The notes beneath the pieces were generated by a model. That model did no database searches, was not told the DNA's origin, and saw only the letters and a list, made by a program, of their open reading frames with translations. DNA of 64,000 nt from Serinicoccus marinus DSM 15273 (GTDB taxonomy: Bacteria; Actinomycetota; Actinomycetes; Actinomycetales; Dermatophilaceae): positions 2,852,001 to 2,916,000 of the forward strand of contig NZ_CP043808.1 in the NCBI RefSeq assembly GCF_008386315.1. The letters run 5' to 3'. This document shows, piece by piece, positions 46,692 to 56,331 of this stretch. The stretch's first letter is position 1. Each line of letters begins with the position of its first letter. Position numbers and translations under genes: made by a program.

Positions 46692-48323
46692 ATGTCCGAG
46701 GCACTGGCGCACGACATCGGCGCGACCGACCCTCCGCTGCTGGACCAGACCATCGGCGAGAGCCTCGACGCCACGGCGGAGGAGCACGGGGACCGCGAGG
46801 CTCTGGTCGAGGTCGCGACCGGCCGCCGCTGGACGTATGCCGAGCTGCGCGGCGACGTGAACCTGCTCGCGCGGGCGTTCGTCGCCTCCGGCGTCCGCCG
46901 CGGCGACCGGGTCGGCATCTGGGCGCCGAACTGTGCCGAGTGGACCCTCGTGCAGCTGGCGACGGCGAAGATCGGCGCGATCCTCGTGACCATCAACCCG
47001 GCATACCGCTCGCACGAGCTCGCCTTCGTGCTGCGGCAGGCGGGGGTCAGCACGGTGGTGGTCGCGCAGGAGTTCAAGGGGTCGCGCTACCCGGACCTGG
47101 TCGAGCAGGTGCGCGAGGAGTGCCCCGAGCTGGTGCAGGTGCTCGTCATCGGCGACGCGGCGTGGGAGGACCTCCTCGCCGGGGCGCACCAGGTCAGCCC
47201 GGGCCGGCTGGCCGAGCTGCAGGGGTCGCTGACCCCGGACGAGCCGATCAACATCCAGTACACCTCGGGCACCACCGGCTTCCCCAGGGGCGCGACGCTG
47301 TCGCACCGCAACATCCTCAACAACGGCTACTTCGTCGGGGAGGGGTGCCGCTACACCGAACGCGACGTGATCTGCATACCGGTGCCCTTCTACCACTGCT
47401 TCGGCATGGTCATGGGCAATCTCGCCGCGGTGACGCACGGCTCCTCGATGGTGATCCCCGGGCCCGGCTTCGACCCCGCCGCGACGCTGCGGGCGGTGCG
47501 CGAGGAGCGGTGCACCTCGCTCTACGGCGTGCCCACGATGTTCATCGCCGAGCTGGAGCTCATCGGGTCCGACGACGACTACTCCCTCGACGACCTGGCC
47601 ACGGTCCGGACCGGGATCATGGCCGGCTCGCTGTGCCCGGCCTCGGTGATGCGCTCGCTCATCGATGCGGGCGTGCGGGAGATGACGATCTGCTACGGCA
47701 TGACCGAGACCTCGCCGGTGTCGACCCAGACCGCCACCTCGGACCCTTTCGAGAAGAAGGTCGGCACCGTCGGCCGCGTCGGGCCGCACCTCGAGGTGCA
47801 GGTGGTCGACCCCACGACACGCGAGGTGCTGCAGCGCGGGGAGCCGGGCGAGCTCTGCACCGCCGGCTACTCGGTGATGCTCGGCTACTGGGAGGAGCCG
47901 GAGAAGACCGCCGAGGTCCTGCGGGACGGCTGGATGTCCACCGGCGACATCGCCGTGATGGACGAGGACGGGTATGTCGAGATCACCGGCCGCATCAAGG
48001 ACATGGTGATCCGGGGCGGGGAGAACATCTACCCGCGAGAGGTCGAGGAGTTCCTCTACACCCACCCCGACGTGGTCGACGCCCAGGTGGTGGGCGTGCC
48101 GGACGAGCGCTACGGCGAGGAGCTCATGGCCTGGTTGCGGTTGCGCGAGGGCGCCGAGGAGCTCACGGCCGAGGCGGTCAGGGAGTTCTGCACCGGATCG
48201 CTGGCGCACTACAAGATCCCCCGGCACGTGCAGGTGGTCGACGAGTTCCCGATGACGGTGACCGGCAAGGTGCGCAAGGTCGAGCTGCGCGAGCGCGGCG
48301 AGGAGATCCTCCGCCACCCCTGA
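46692..48323 (+). CDS. acyl-CoA synthetase (AMP-binding, FadD type)
   Basis: 543 residues. The ANL-fold motifs are present: IQYTSGTTGFPRGATLSH (P-loop), YGMTETSPVS, DGWMSTGDIAVMDEDGYVEI, GRIKDMVIRGGENIYPREVE and the catalytic Lys in MTVTGKVRKVELRE. Activates a fatty or related carboxylic acid to its CoA ester. The ATG giving MSEALAHDIG is used because sequence upstream is intergenic. Followed by two copies of the short repeat and then an SDR gene. Confidence 0.93.
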   Translation: MSEALAHDIGATDPPLLDQTIGESLDATAEEHGDREALVEVATGRRWTYAELRGDVNLLARAFVASGVRRGDRVGIWAPNCAEWTLVQLATAKIGAILVTINPAYRSHELAFVLRQAGVSTVVVAQEFKGSRYPDLVEQVREECPELVQVLVIGDAAWEDLLAGAHQVSPGRLAELQGSLTPDEPINIQYTSGTTGFPRGATLSHRNILNNGYFVGEGCRYTERDVICIPVPFYHCFGMVMGNLAAVTHGSSMVIPGPGFDPAATLRAVREERCTSLYGVPTMFIAELELIGSDDDYSLDDLATVRTGIMAGSLCPASVMRSLIDAGVREMTICYGMTETSPVSTQTATSDPFEKKVGTVGRVGPHLEVQVVDPTTREVLQRGEPGELCTAGYSVMLGYWEEPEKTAEVLRDGWMSTGDIAVMDEDGYVEITGRIKDMVIRGGENIYPREVEEFLYTHPDVVDAQVVGVPDERYGEELMAWLRLREGAEELTAEAVREFCTGSLAHYKIPRHVQVVDEFPMTVTGKVRKVELRERGEEILRHP

Positions 48324-48325
48324 CC

Positions 48326-48381
48326 GCCACCGAGCGCCGCGAATGGTTGCCCCCAGCCCCACCGAGCGTCGTTCGTGGTTG
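48326..48381 (+). repeat. tandem copies C and D of the short intergenic repeat
   Basis: CGCCACCGAGCGCCGCGAAT then GGTTG (48326-48349), and CCCCACCGAGCGTCGTTCGT then GGTTG (48357-48381), about 32 bases apart, fill the gap between the acyl-CoA synthetase stop and the SDR start. Confidence 0.65.
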
Positions 48382-48397
48382 CTGGCAGGATCGGGGT

Positions 48398-49168
48398 ATG
48401 CCTCTCGACTACGCCCAGATGTTCCGTCTCGACGGGCGGCACGCCGTCGTGCTCGGGTGCGGCGGCATCGGTGCCGAGATCGTGGCCGGCCTGGCCGCGC
48501 AGGGGGCGCGGGTCAGCTGCCTCGACAAAGACCCGGCGGTCGCCGAGGCCGCGCTCGAGCGCGCGCCGGGCGGGGCGGCATACCCCGTCGATGTGCTCGA
48601 CCCGGACGGCCTGCGACCTATGGCTGACGCCCTCGGCGGCGTCGACGTGCTCGTGCTGACCGCGGCGATGAACGTGCGCAAGCGGCTGCTGGACTACAGC
48701 GCCGAGGAGTTCGACCGGGTCGTGGCCCTCAACCTGCGCGGGACCTTCGACGCGGTGCGGGCCTTCGCGCCGCGCATGGCCGAGCGGGGTCGCGGATCGA
48801 TCGTCGCGCTGACCTCGATCCGCGCGGTGACCGTCGAGCCGGGGCAGGGGGTGTATGCCGCGACCAAGGCCGGCGTGCAGCAGCTCGTCCGGACCTGGGC
48901 GGCCGAGCTCGGGCCGGCCGGCGTGCGGATCAACGCGGTCGCGCCCGGCGTGGTGGCGACCCCGTTGACCCAGCAGATCCGCGACGACGCCGAGTGGGAC
49001 CGGGCGTATGCCGAGAAGTCGGCGCTCGGTCGCTGGGCGCGGCCGGAGGAGCTGGTCGGGGCGACGTGCTGGCTGGCGTCCGACGCCGCGAGCTTCGTCA
49101 CCGGCAGCCAGGTCATGGTCGACGGCGGCTGGACCGCGATCGACGGACGGTTCACCCCGCCCACCTGA
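48398..49168 (+). CDS. short-chain dehydrogenase/reductase (SDR)
   Basis: 256 residues. The N-terminal nucleotide-binding motif is GCGGIGAEIVAGLA, slightly different from the usual TGxxxGIG. Then NLRGTFDAVRAF, catalytic Ser in ALTSIRA, YAATKAG (YxxxK) and NAVAPGVVATPL, and C-terminal SFVTGSQVMVDGGW. NAD(P)-dependent oxidoreductase; substrate not predictable. Confidence 0.92.
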   Translation: MPLDYAQMFRLDGRHAVVLGCGGIGAEIVAGLAAQGARVSCLDKDPAVAEAALERAPGGAAYPVDVLDPDGLRPMADALGGVDVLVLTAAMNVRKRLLDYSAEEFDRVVALNLRGTFDAVRAFAPRMAERGRGSIVALTSIRAVTVEPGQGVYAATKAGVQQLVRTWAAELGPAGVRINAVAPGVVATPLTQQIRDDAEWDRAYAEKSALGRWARPEELVGATCWLASDAASFVTGSQVMVDGGWTAIDGRFTPPT

Positions 49169-49216
49169 GGCGCGCGCCAGGGAGTCAGGCCAACCATGGG
49201 CGACGCCCGGTCGGGG

Positions 49217-50083
49217 TCAGCTGAAGACGATGGTGCGGCCGCCGCGCAGGACCACGCGGTGCTCGGCGTGCCAGCGGATCGCCCGCGAGAAGGCTGCCGC
49301 CTCGACCTCCTGGCCCTGCTGGGCGAGCTGGGCGGGGGTGAGCCGGTGGTCGACCCGGCGGAAGTCCTGCTCGATGATCGGGCCCTCGTCCAGGTCGGCC
49401 GTCACGTAGTGCGCTGTCGCACCGATGACCTTGACACCGCGGTCGTGCGCCTGGGTGTAGGGCTTGGCCCCCTTGAAGCTCGGCAGCAGGGAGTGGTGGA
49501 TGTTGATGATCCGCCCGGAGTAGTCACGGCACAGGTCCGGCGAGAGGACCTGCATGTAGCGCGCCAGCGCGATGGTGTCGACGTCGTGATCGTCGACGAT
49601 CCCGCGCAGCCGCGCCTCGGCCTCCGGCTTGGTGTCGGCGGTGATCGGGACGTGGTGGAAGGGGATGCCGTGCCACTCCGCCAGGCCACGGAAGTCCTCG
49701 TGGTTCGACACGATCGCCGGGATCGTCACCGGCAGCTGCCCGGTCCGCGCCCGGAAGAGCAGGTCGTTGAGGCAGTGACCCATGCGGCTCACCATGACGA
49801 GCAGCCGGTGCGGCTCGGCGCGGTCGTGCACCTGCCACTGACCCGCCAACCCGTCCGCGACCGGGGTCAGACCGGCCCGGAGCGCCTCGACCTCGATCGG
49901 GCTCCCCTCCCGGGTGGCCTCCATGCGCAGGTGGAACTCGCCGGTGCTCGGGTCGGCGAACTGCTGGCTCTCGGTGATCGTCAGGTCGTGCTCGAGCATC
50001 GCGCCCGCGACGGCATGGACGACGCCGGCGCGGTCCGGACAGGAGAGGGTCAGCACGAAGTCACGGCTCGTCTCGGGGCTCAC
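49217..50083 (-). CDS. purU: formyltetrahydrofolate deformylase
   Basis: 288 residues. Hydrolyses 10-formyl-THF to THF and formate, balancing one-carbon pools. An ACT domain (about 8-85, VLTLSCPDRAGVVHAVAGAM) precedes the formyl-transferase domain with VSNHEDFRGLAE, IINIHHSLLPSFKGAKPY (catalytic Asn-His) and ATAHYVTADLDEGPIIEQ (catalytic Asp). GTG start after an in-frame noncoding stretch. Confidence 0.95.
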   Translation of the reverse strand: MSPETSRDFVLTLSCPDRAGVVHAVAGAMLEHDLTITESQQFADPSTGEFHLRMEATREGSPIEVEALRAGLTPVADGLAGQWQVHDRAEPHRLLVMVSRMGHCLNDLLFRARTGQLPVTIPAIVSNHEDFRGLAEWHGIPFHHVPITADTKPEAEARLRGIVDDHDVDTIALARYMQVLSPDLCRDYSGRIINIHHSLLPSFKGAKPYTQAHDRGVKVIGATAHYVTADLDEGPIIEQDFRRVDHRLTPAQLAQQGQEVEAAAFSRAIRWHAEHRVVLRGGRTIVFS

Positions 50084-50252
50084 GGCCGCCCAGTCTAGGC
50101 CGGGCCCGAGGTATGCCGGAGCGCCGGGGCCGCGGTCTCCGGCCGGCCCGGCGTGGACCGGGACGTCACGGAGCAGCGCCCGGTGGCGTGGGACAACCTC
50201 GTCGCGGCCCCGAGGCGTCATAGTGACGACACCGACACAGAGGGGATCGTGC

Positions 50253-51185
50253 ATGAGGGGCAGGCTGACGCTGGCGGCACTGACGGTGCTGGAGCTCGGG
50301 GGATGCGGCACCGCGGCCACCTCACCGACAGCCACCTCCGGCGTCGCACCCGTCGACCCACCGGCCGCCGTGGCCGACGAGGCCGTCGTCACCGACCCGG
50401 GCACCGCGGCGGCGGTGCCGACGCCGGCCGGGCCCTCCCTCAGCTCGGTCTCCGACGCCGCGGCCGAGCTGGACGCCGGGCTCGACGGCGACGTCACCGC
50501 GGTGGTCGTCGACCTCGCGACCGGCGAGCGCACGGGCCACCGGGGCGGCACCGCCTTCACCAGCGCCAGCCTCTACAAGCTCTATGTCGTCGCCACGGCG
50601 CTGGACCAGGTGGACACCGGCGACCTGGCGCTCGATGCCGTCGTCGGCGGGGGCTGCGGCACAGTCGCCCGTGCCGCCGAGCTCGCCATCACGGTCAGCG
50701 ACAACGCCTGCGCGATCAGCCTCGGGTCGGTGGTCGGCTGGGACCAGGTGGAGGACTTCGTGGAGCGCGAGAGCTTCTCGGGCACGACCTTCCACCCGGT
50801 GGAGCACGCGGGCGGGTGGGGGACGGCCGGTCAGGAGACCACCGCCGACGACACCGCGGACCTGCTGGTGCGACTGGCCGAGGGCGACCTGCTCGGTGCC
50901 GAGTCAACCACCTTCCTCCTCACCCAGCTGGACGGGCAGTACTTCGACTCCGCCCTGTCCCTGACGCTCGCCGACGACGACGCCGCCTTCGGGCACAAGC
51001 TGGGCACGCTGGCCGAGGTGTCCCACGACGCGGGCATCCTCACCATGGGCGGGCGTCGCTACGTCGTCGCCGTCCTCACCGGCGGCTGGCCCGGCCACGC
51101 CGAGCCCGCGGCGGAGCCGGCGCTCGCCGGCGTGGGCGAGGCGCTGCGGGCGTATGCCGTCGCCCGCGCCGACGCCTCACGCTGA
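50253..51185 (+). CDS. beta-lactamase/transpeptidase-fold serine hydrolase lipoprotein
   Basis: 310 residues. Short signal peptide with lipobox LELGGC, then a Thr/Pro/Ala linker to about residue 70. The catalytic domain shows SASLYKLYV (SxxK), VSDNACAISLG (SDN) and a FGHKLGTL box in place of KTG. A clear general-base Glu of the omega loop is not identified, so class A beta-lactamase activity is possible but unproven; it could be a peptidoglycan-related hydrolase. Confidence 0.82.
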   Translation: MRGRLTLAALTVLELGGCGTAATSPTATSGVAPVDPPAAVADEAVVTDPGTAAAVPTPAGPSLSSVSDAAAELDAGLDGDVTAVVVDLATGERTGHRGGTAFTSASLYKLYVVATALDQVDTGDLALDAVVGGGCGTVARAAELAITVSDNACAISLGSVVGWDQVEDFVERESFSGTTFHPVEHAGGWGTAGQETTADDTADLLVRLAEGDLLGAESTTFLLTQLDGQYFDSALSLTLADDDAAFGHKLGTLAEVSHDAGILTMGGRRYVVAVLTGGWPGHAEPAAEPALAGVGEALRAYAVARADASR

Positions 51186-51256
51186 GCCGAGTCAGGGACG
51201 CAGGCGTGGCCGGGCGAGGGACGGCCGCCTCGGCCCGGCGTGCAGCCATGGCGCGG

Positions 51257-52339
51257 TCAGTCGCCCCGCCCCGCGCTGGGGAAGGCCTCGCGGTAGCCGC
51301 GCCAGGAGCCCGCCGGGGTGGTCACCGACTCCGCCGCCAGCACTCCGCGGACCATGGCGCGGGTCACCACCTCCCCCGCGCCGTGCAGGAGGGCGTGGAA
51401 GCCGGCGACGTCCGGCACGCCTCGCGCACCGGTCGACAGGCCGAAGATCGCGTCGCCGTCGAACATCGTGTGGATCGGGTTGACCGCGCGCGCCATGCCG
51501 TCGTGACCGCTCGTCGCCAGCCGCGAGCACTGCGCTGGGGTCAGCCTTGCGTCGGTCGCGACCACCCCGATCGTCGTCGCGAGCGAGCGCGGGACGCGGC
51601 TGGTCGCGTTGGACTCCTCCGCCGCCCGCCGCGCCGCCTCCAGCTCGGCCGGATCGGGCCGGGCGGGCAGCCCCCCCTCCGGCCATCCTGGTATGCCGCG
51701 CACGTCCGCCTCGACCAGGTGGCGGGCGCCCCACAGCTCGCCCGTGCCGAGGTCGACGGCGGACCCGACAGCGTTGACCACGACGAGCGCCGCGAGCGTG
51801 GTGCCGTCGGGCAGCACGGCGCTCGCCGTGCCGACCGCGCCGCGCAGCCCGCCGACCTGCGTGCCGGTGCCGGCACCCACGTTGCCCAGCCCCGCGACGC
51901 CACCGCTCTCGGCGTCGGCCAGGGCCCGCGCGCCGAAGGAGGCGTCCGGGAAGGAGCCGAAGTCGCCGCCCCGCCCGAGGTCGAAGCAGACCGCCGCGGG
52001 CACGATCGGGACCACCTCGCCGGGCCCGCCCATCGGGAAGCCCCGGCCCCGGGCATACAGCTCGCGCATGACGCCGTCCGCCGCGGCCAGCCCGAAGGCC
52101 GACCCCCCGGAGAGCACGACCGCGTGCACCCGCTCGACCAGGTTGCGCGGGTCGAGCAGGTCGGTCTCGCGGGTGCCGGGCGCCCCGCCGCGCACGTCCG
52201 CCCCGGCGACCGCGCCCTCGGGCGGGCAGAGCACGACCGTGGTGCCGGTGAGGGAGCCGTCGCCGACGCGCTGGTGGTGCCCCACCCCCAACCCGCCGAC
52301 GTCGAGGAGCGAGTTGGTGGGGCCGGCGGCGGGGTGCAT
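51257..52339 (-). CDS. P1/S58-family peptidase (DmpA/NylC-like)
   Basis: 360 residues. NSLLDVGGLGVGHHQR at the start, HAVVLSGGSAFGLAAADGVM, GNVGAGTGTQVGGLRGAVGT and RAVNPIHTMFDGDAIFGLST are characteristic of this self-processing family of N-terminal-nucleophile aminopeptidases and amide hydrolases. No signal peptide is seen. It starts six bases after pntB ends and is probably in the same transcript. Physiological substrate unknown. Confidence 0.88.
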   Translation of the reverse strand: MHPAAGPTNSLLDVGGLGVGHHQRVGDGSLTGTTVVLCPPEGAVAGADVRGGAPGTRETDLLDPRNLVERVHAVVLSGGSAFGLAAADGVMRELYARGRGFPMGGPGEVVPIVPAAVCFDLGRGGDFGSFPDASFGARALADAESGGVAGLGNVGAGTGTQVGGLRGAVGTASAVLPDGTTLAALVVVNAVGSAVDLGTGELWGARHLVEADVRGIPGWPEGGLPARPDPAELEAARRAAEESNATSRVPRSLATTIGVVATDARLTPAQCSRLATSGHDGMARAVNPIHTMFDGDAIFGLSTGARGVPDVAGFHALLHGAGEVVTRAMVRGVLAAESVTTPAGSWRGYREAFPSAGRGD

Positions 52340-52344
52340 ACCCC

Positions 52345-53747
52345 TCAGCCTGCCAGCGCGGTGAGGATCTCCTCCACCTTGTCTTTGGCGTCGCCGAAGA
52401 TCATCTGCGTGTTGTCGCGGAAGAAGAGCGGGTTCTGCACCCCGGCGTAGCCCGTCGCCATCGACCGCTTGAAGACGACCACGTCGCGGGCGTTCCACAC
52501 CTCGAGGACGGGCATCCCCGCGATCGGGCTGCCCGGCTGCTCGATCGCGGCCGGGTTGACGGTGTCGTTGGCGCCGATGACCAGGACGACGTCGGTCGAG
52601 GCGAGGTCGTCGTTGATCTCGTCCATGCCGAGCACGATGTCGTAGGGCACCCGCGCCTCGGCGAGCAGGACGTTCATGTGCCCGGGCAGGCGCCCGGCGA
52701 CCGGGTGTATGCCGAAGCGTACGTCCACGCCGAGGTCGGCGAGCCGCTCGACCAGCCGGGCGACCGGGTGCTGCGCATGGGCCACGGCCATGCCGTAGCC
52801 GGGCGTGATGACGACCGACCGGGCCTGCCACAGCAGCTCGGCGACACCCTCGGCGCTGACCTCGCGGTGGGTCCCCTGCTCCTCGCCGTCCCCCGCCGGC
52901 CAACCGGGTCGGCGCCGAAGCCGCCCGCGATGACCGAGACGAAGGAGCGGTTCATGGCCTTGCACATGATGTAGGACAGGATCGCGCCCGAGCTGCCGAC
53001 CAGCGCCCCGGTGATGATGAGCAGGTCGTTTCCGAGCATGAAGCCCGCCGCGGCCGCCGCCCAGCCGCTGTAGGAGTTGAGCATCGAGACGACGACCGGC
53101 ATGTCCCCGCCACCGATGGAGGCGACGAGGTGCGCGCCGAGCAGCAGCGCCAGGGCGGTGAGCAGGAGCAGCGGCAGCAGGCTCGAGGCCACGACGAACC
53201 ACACCGACACCGCCAGGCTCGCCAGCACGACGAGCAGGTTGAGCAGGTGGCGCCGCGGCAGCATGAGTGGGGAGCTCTTCATCCGGGCCGAGAGCTTGGC
53301 CCAGGCCACGACCGACCCGGTGAAGGTGACGGCGCCGATGAAGACCCCGGCCGCGATCTCGATGCGCTGGCTGACGCCGGCGGCACCGGTATACCCCTCG
53401 CCGAGGAAGGTGTTGAGGCCCACGAGCACCGCCGCGACGCCCACGAAGCTGTGCAGGATCGCGACGAGCTCGGGCATACCGGTCATCTCGACGCGACGCG
53501 CCCGCCAGATGCCGATGACCGCTCCCAGCGACATCGCCACCGCGATGAGCAGGAGGGTGGTGAGCGCCCCGCGCTGCGCGGTGCTCACCGCGAGCGCCAC
53601 CGTCGCGACCAGCGCGAGCGTCATGCCGGTGATACCGAGCAGGTTGCCGCGGCGCGCCGACTCGTGCCGCGACAGCCCGGCGAGGGCGCCGAGGAAGAGC
53701 AGCGCGGCGACGAGGTAGGCGGCGTCGACCGCCGAGGTGAGCGTCAC
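52345..53747 (-). CDS. pntB: NAD(P) transhydrogenase beta subunit, frameshifted
   Basis: About 467 residues if corrected. The first part has eight or nine membrane helices (domain II) ending at [20 protein letters not shown]. Domain III begins [20 protein letters not shown], with [33 protein letters not shown] and [19 protein letters not shown], the NADP-binding region. The frames do not join: a one-base indel is needed near 52890-52905, at a CCCCC run, to read GADPVG into [19 protein letters not shown] start overlaps pntA stop (GTGA). Confidence 0.88.
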
Positions 53748-55315
53748 GACTCCGCCCTCCGGAACATCCCGAGCATCCGGTGCGTGACGGTGAAGCCGCC
53801 GAAGATGTTGATCGAGGCCACGGTGATGCCGATCAGCGCGAGCGCGGTGACCCAGGTGCTCTCGCTGCCGACCTGCAGGATCGCGCCGACGCAGATGATG
53901 CCGCTGATCGCGTTGGTCACGGACATGAGCGGCGTGTGCAGCGCGTGGGTGACGTGCGAGATGACGTAGTAGCCCGCGATCACGGCGAGCGCGAAGACGG
54001 TGAGGTGCATGCGCAGCTCGTCCGGCGCGAAGGCGGCGCCGAGGGCCGCCAGCACCGCGAGGGCGAGGAGCACCGCTCGCCGACGGCGCGGGTCCGGTGG
54101 GCGCGCCTCGGTATGCCCGTGCGCCGGGTCGACCTCGGGCGTCACCGTCGCGGCGGGCGCCGGGGCGGCGCTCACCGAGACCTGCGGCGGCGGCCAGAGG
54201 ACCTCGCCGTCGTGGGCCACGGTCATCGCGCGCAGCACCCGGTCGTCCAGGTCGAGCACGAGCGGGGGGCCGCCGGCGCTGTCGTCCTCCGGCTCCCCGG
54301 AGAGCAGTCCGACGAGGTTGACCATGTTGGTGCCGTAGAGCTGGCTGGCCTGGGCCGGCATCCTCCCCGCGAGGTCGGTCCAGCCCAGCAGCACGACCCC
54401 GGAGTCGGTGACGACCCGCTCGTCGGCCCGGGTGCCCTCGACGTTGCCGCCGTTGGCCGCCGCGAGGTCGACGACGACCGACCCGGGGCGCATCGCGGCG
54501 ACGGTCCCGGCGTCGATGAGGCGCGGGGCTGGGCGGCCCGGGATGAGCGCGGTGGTGATGACGATGTCGGCGGTGATGGCCTCCTGGGCGTAGAGCTCGG
54601 AGGTGGCGCGCTCGGCGTCCTCGGTGAGCTCGCCGGCATACCCGTCGCTGCGGCCGCTGCTGGTGTCGACGTCGAGCCGGACGAAGGTCGCGCCCATCGA
54701 CTCGACCTGCTCGGCGACCTCCGGCCGCACGTCGAAGGCGCGCACCTGGGCCCCGAGCGACTGCGCCGCACCGATCGCGGCCAGCCCGGCGACCCCGGCG
54801 CCGACGACGAAGACGGTGGCCGGCGGCGTGGTGCCGGCCGCGGTGACCTGGCCGGCGAGCATGCCGCCGTAGTCGTGCGCCGCCTCGATGACCGCGCGGT
54901 AGCCGGAGAGATTGGCCATCGAGCTCAGCACGTCGAGGCTCTGCGCGCGGGAGATCCGCGGCACCGCGTCCATGGCCAGCGCCGTCACCCCGTGGTCGGC
55001 CAGCGCCTCGAGCAGACCCGCCGAGCGGGCCGGTGCCATGAGCGAGGCGACGGTGATGCCGCGCGGCAGGGCCGCGACCTCGGCCGGCGTCGGCGGGTCC
55101 ACGGCGGCGAGCAGGTCCACGTCACCGAGCCCGCCCGGGTCGACGAGGGTGGCGCCCGCGTCGCTGTAGGCCACGTCGGGGTAGGACGCCCGTTCCCCCG
55201 CGCCCTTCTCGACCAGCACCGTGTGCCCGCGCTTGCGCAGCGTGGCGACCGTGCCGGGCGTGGCGGCGACGATCGCCTGGGTCTCCCGCGACTGCCGCGG
55301 TATGCCGATCAGCAC
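53744..55315 (-). CDS. pntA: NAD(P) transhydrogenase alpha subunit (fused)
   Basis: 523 residues, combining the NAD-binding domain I (about 1-385) and the membrane part of domain II (about 430-520), as in the E. coli-type alpha subunit. [60 protein letters not shown] (dinucleotide fold) and [20 protein letters not shown] are diagnostic. With PntB it couples proton entry to NADPH formation. GTG start. Confidence 0.94.
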   Translation of the reverse strand: MLIGIPRQSRETQAIVAATPGTVATLRKRGHTVLVEKGAGERASYPDVAYSDAGATLVDPGGLGDVDLLAAVDPPTPAEVAALPRGITVASLMAPARSAGLLEALADHGVTALAMDAVPRISRAQSLDVLSSMANLSGYRAVIEAAHDYGGMLAGQVTAAGTTPPATVFVVGAGVAGLAAIGAAQSLGAQVRAFDVRPEVAEQVESMGATFVRLDVDTSSGRSDGYAGELTEDAERATSELYAQEAITADIVITTALIPGRPAPRLIDAGTVAAMRPGSVVVDLAAANGGNVEGTRADERVVTDSGVVLLGWTDLAGRMPAQASQLYGTNMVNLVGLLSGEPEDDSAGGPPLVLDLDDRVLRAMTVAHDGEVLWPPPQVSVSAAPAPAATVTPEVDPAHGHTEARPPDPRRRRAVLLALAVLAALGAAFAPDELRMHLTVFALAVIAGYYVISHVTHALHTPLMSVTNAISGIICVGAILQVGSESTWVTALALIGITVASINIFGGFTVTHRMLGMFRRAES

Positions 55316-55482
55316 CGGTGCTCCCCTCTCGTCCTCGAGCCTCGAAGCGAGACCGACCCTAGCCCGGCATACCGACAGGGCCGCAGCCGACCCCGCCCCA
55401 CCCCGGAGTGCGGTCAGCTTCCGGCATCCCCCATCACGCTAGAGGGCGGTGGAGGTTGCAGCTTGGTGACCGCACCCCCTGG

Positions 55483-56331
55483 TCAGTCGCGCGAGGCGCC
55501 GCGCGCGAGGTCCTGCGCGGTGCGACCGGCCAGGGCGGCGTGCAGGTCGGGGATGGCGGCCAGCAACGACCGGGTGTATGCGTGCTGCGGCTCGGCGAAG
55601 AGCTGCTCGGTCTCCCCCACCTCGACGACCTGCCCGTCCTGCATCACCGCGACCCGGTCGCACACGTGGCGCACCACGGACAGGTCGTGGCTGACGAAGA
55701 CGAGGGTGAGGTCGAGCCCGTCGACCACCTCGTCGACGAGGTTGAGCACCTGGGCCCGGACCGACACGTCCAGCGCCGACACCGGCTCGTCGGCGACGAG
55801 GATGTCCGGGTCGGGCGCGAGCGCGCGAGCCACCGAGATCCGCTGGCGCTGCCCTCCGGAGAACTGGTGCGGGTAGCGGTCGGCGGCGTCCGGGTCGAGG
55901 CCCACCCGCTCCAGCAGCTCGCGCACCCGCGCCCCGTGGTCGCCGCCGATGCCGTGCGCCACCAGCGGCTCGGCGACGATGTCGCGCACCCGCATCCGCG
56001 GGTCGAGGCTGCTCATCGGGTCCTGGAAGACGAGCTGCAGCTTCTCCCGCAGCCACCCGAGGCGCCGCGCCGGCTGGTCGCCGACCGGGCGCCCCTCGAC
56101 CAGCACCTCTCCCGACGTCGGCCGGTCCAGCCCGCAGATCAGCCGCAGCAGCGTCGACTTGCCCGACCCGGACTCGCCGACGATCCCGAAGCGCTCGCCC
56201 TGCCCGATGGTCAGGGTGACGTCGCGCACCGCGCGGACGACCGGGGGCGCCTCGCGCAGCGACGTGCGCGGGCGGCGGAAGTCACGGCACACCCCGCGGA
56301 GCTCGACGGCGGGGGTCTCGGAGTCAGCCAC
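55483..56331 (-). CDS. oligopeptide/dipeptide ABC transporter ATPase (DppF/OppF-like)
   Basis: 282 residues. Walker A GESGSGKSTLLRLICG, Q-loop VFQDPMSSLDPRMRV, signature FSGGQRQRISVARAL, Walker B DILVADEPVSALD and H-loop VFVSHDLSVV. The extended C-terminus (EQLFAEPQHAYTRSLLAAIP) is typical of Opp/Dpp subunits. GTG start overlaps the other ATPase gene by eight bases. Confidence 0.93.
   Translation of the reverse strand: MADSETPAVELRGVCRDFRRPRTSLREAPPVVRAVRDVTLTIGQGERFGIVGESGSGKSTLLRLICGLDRPTSGEVLVEGRPVGDQPARRLGWLREKLQLVFQDPMSSLDPRMRVRDIVAEPLVAHGIGGDHGARVRELLERVGLDPDAADRYPHQFSGGQRQRISVARALAPDPDILVADEPVSALDVSVRAQVLNLVDEVVDGLDLTLVFVSHDLSVVRHVCDRVAVMQDGQVVEVGETEQLFAEPQHAYTRSLLAAIPDLHAALAGRTAQDLARGASRD

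Noticed and set aside
50253..51185. Calling the serine hydrolase a resistance beta-lactamase
   Set aside because: SxxK and SDN are present, but the third box is KLG and no omega-loop Glu was identified.
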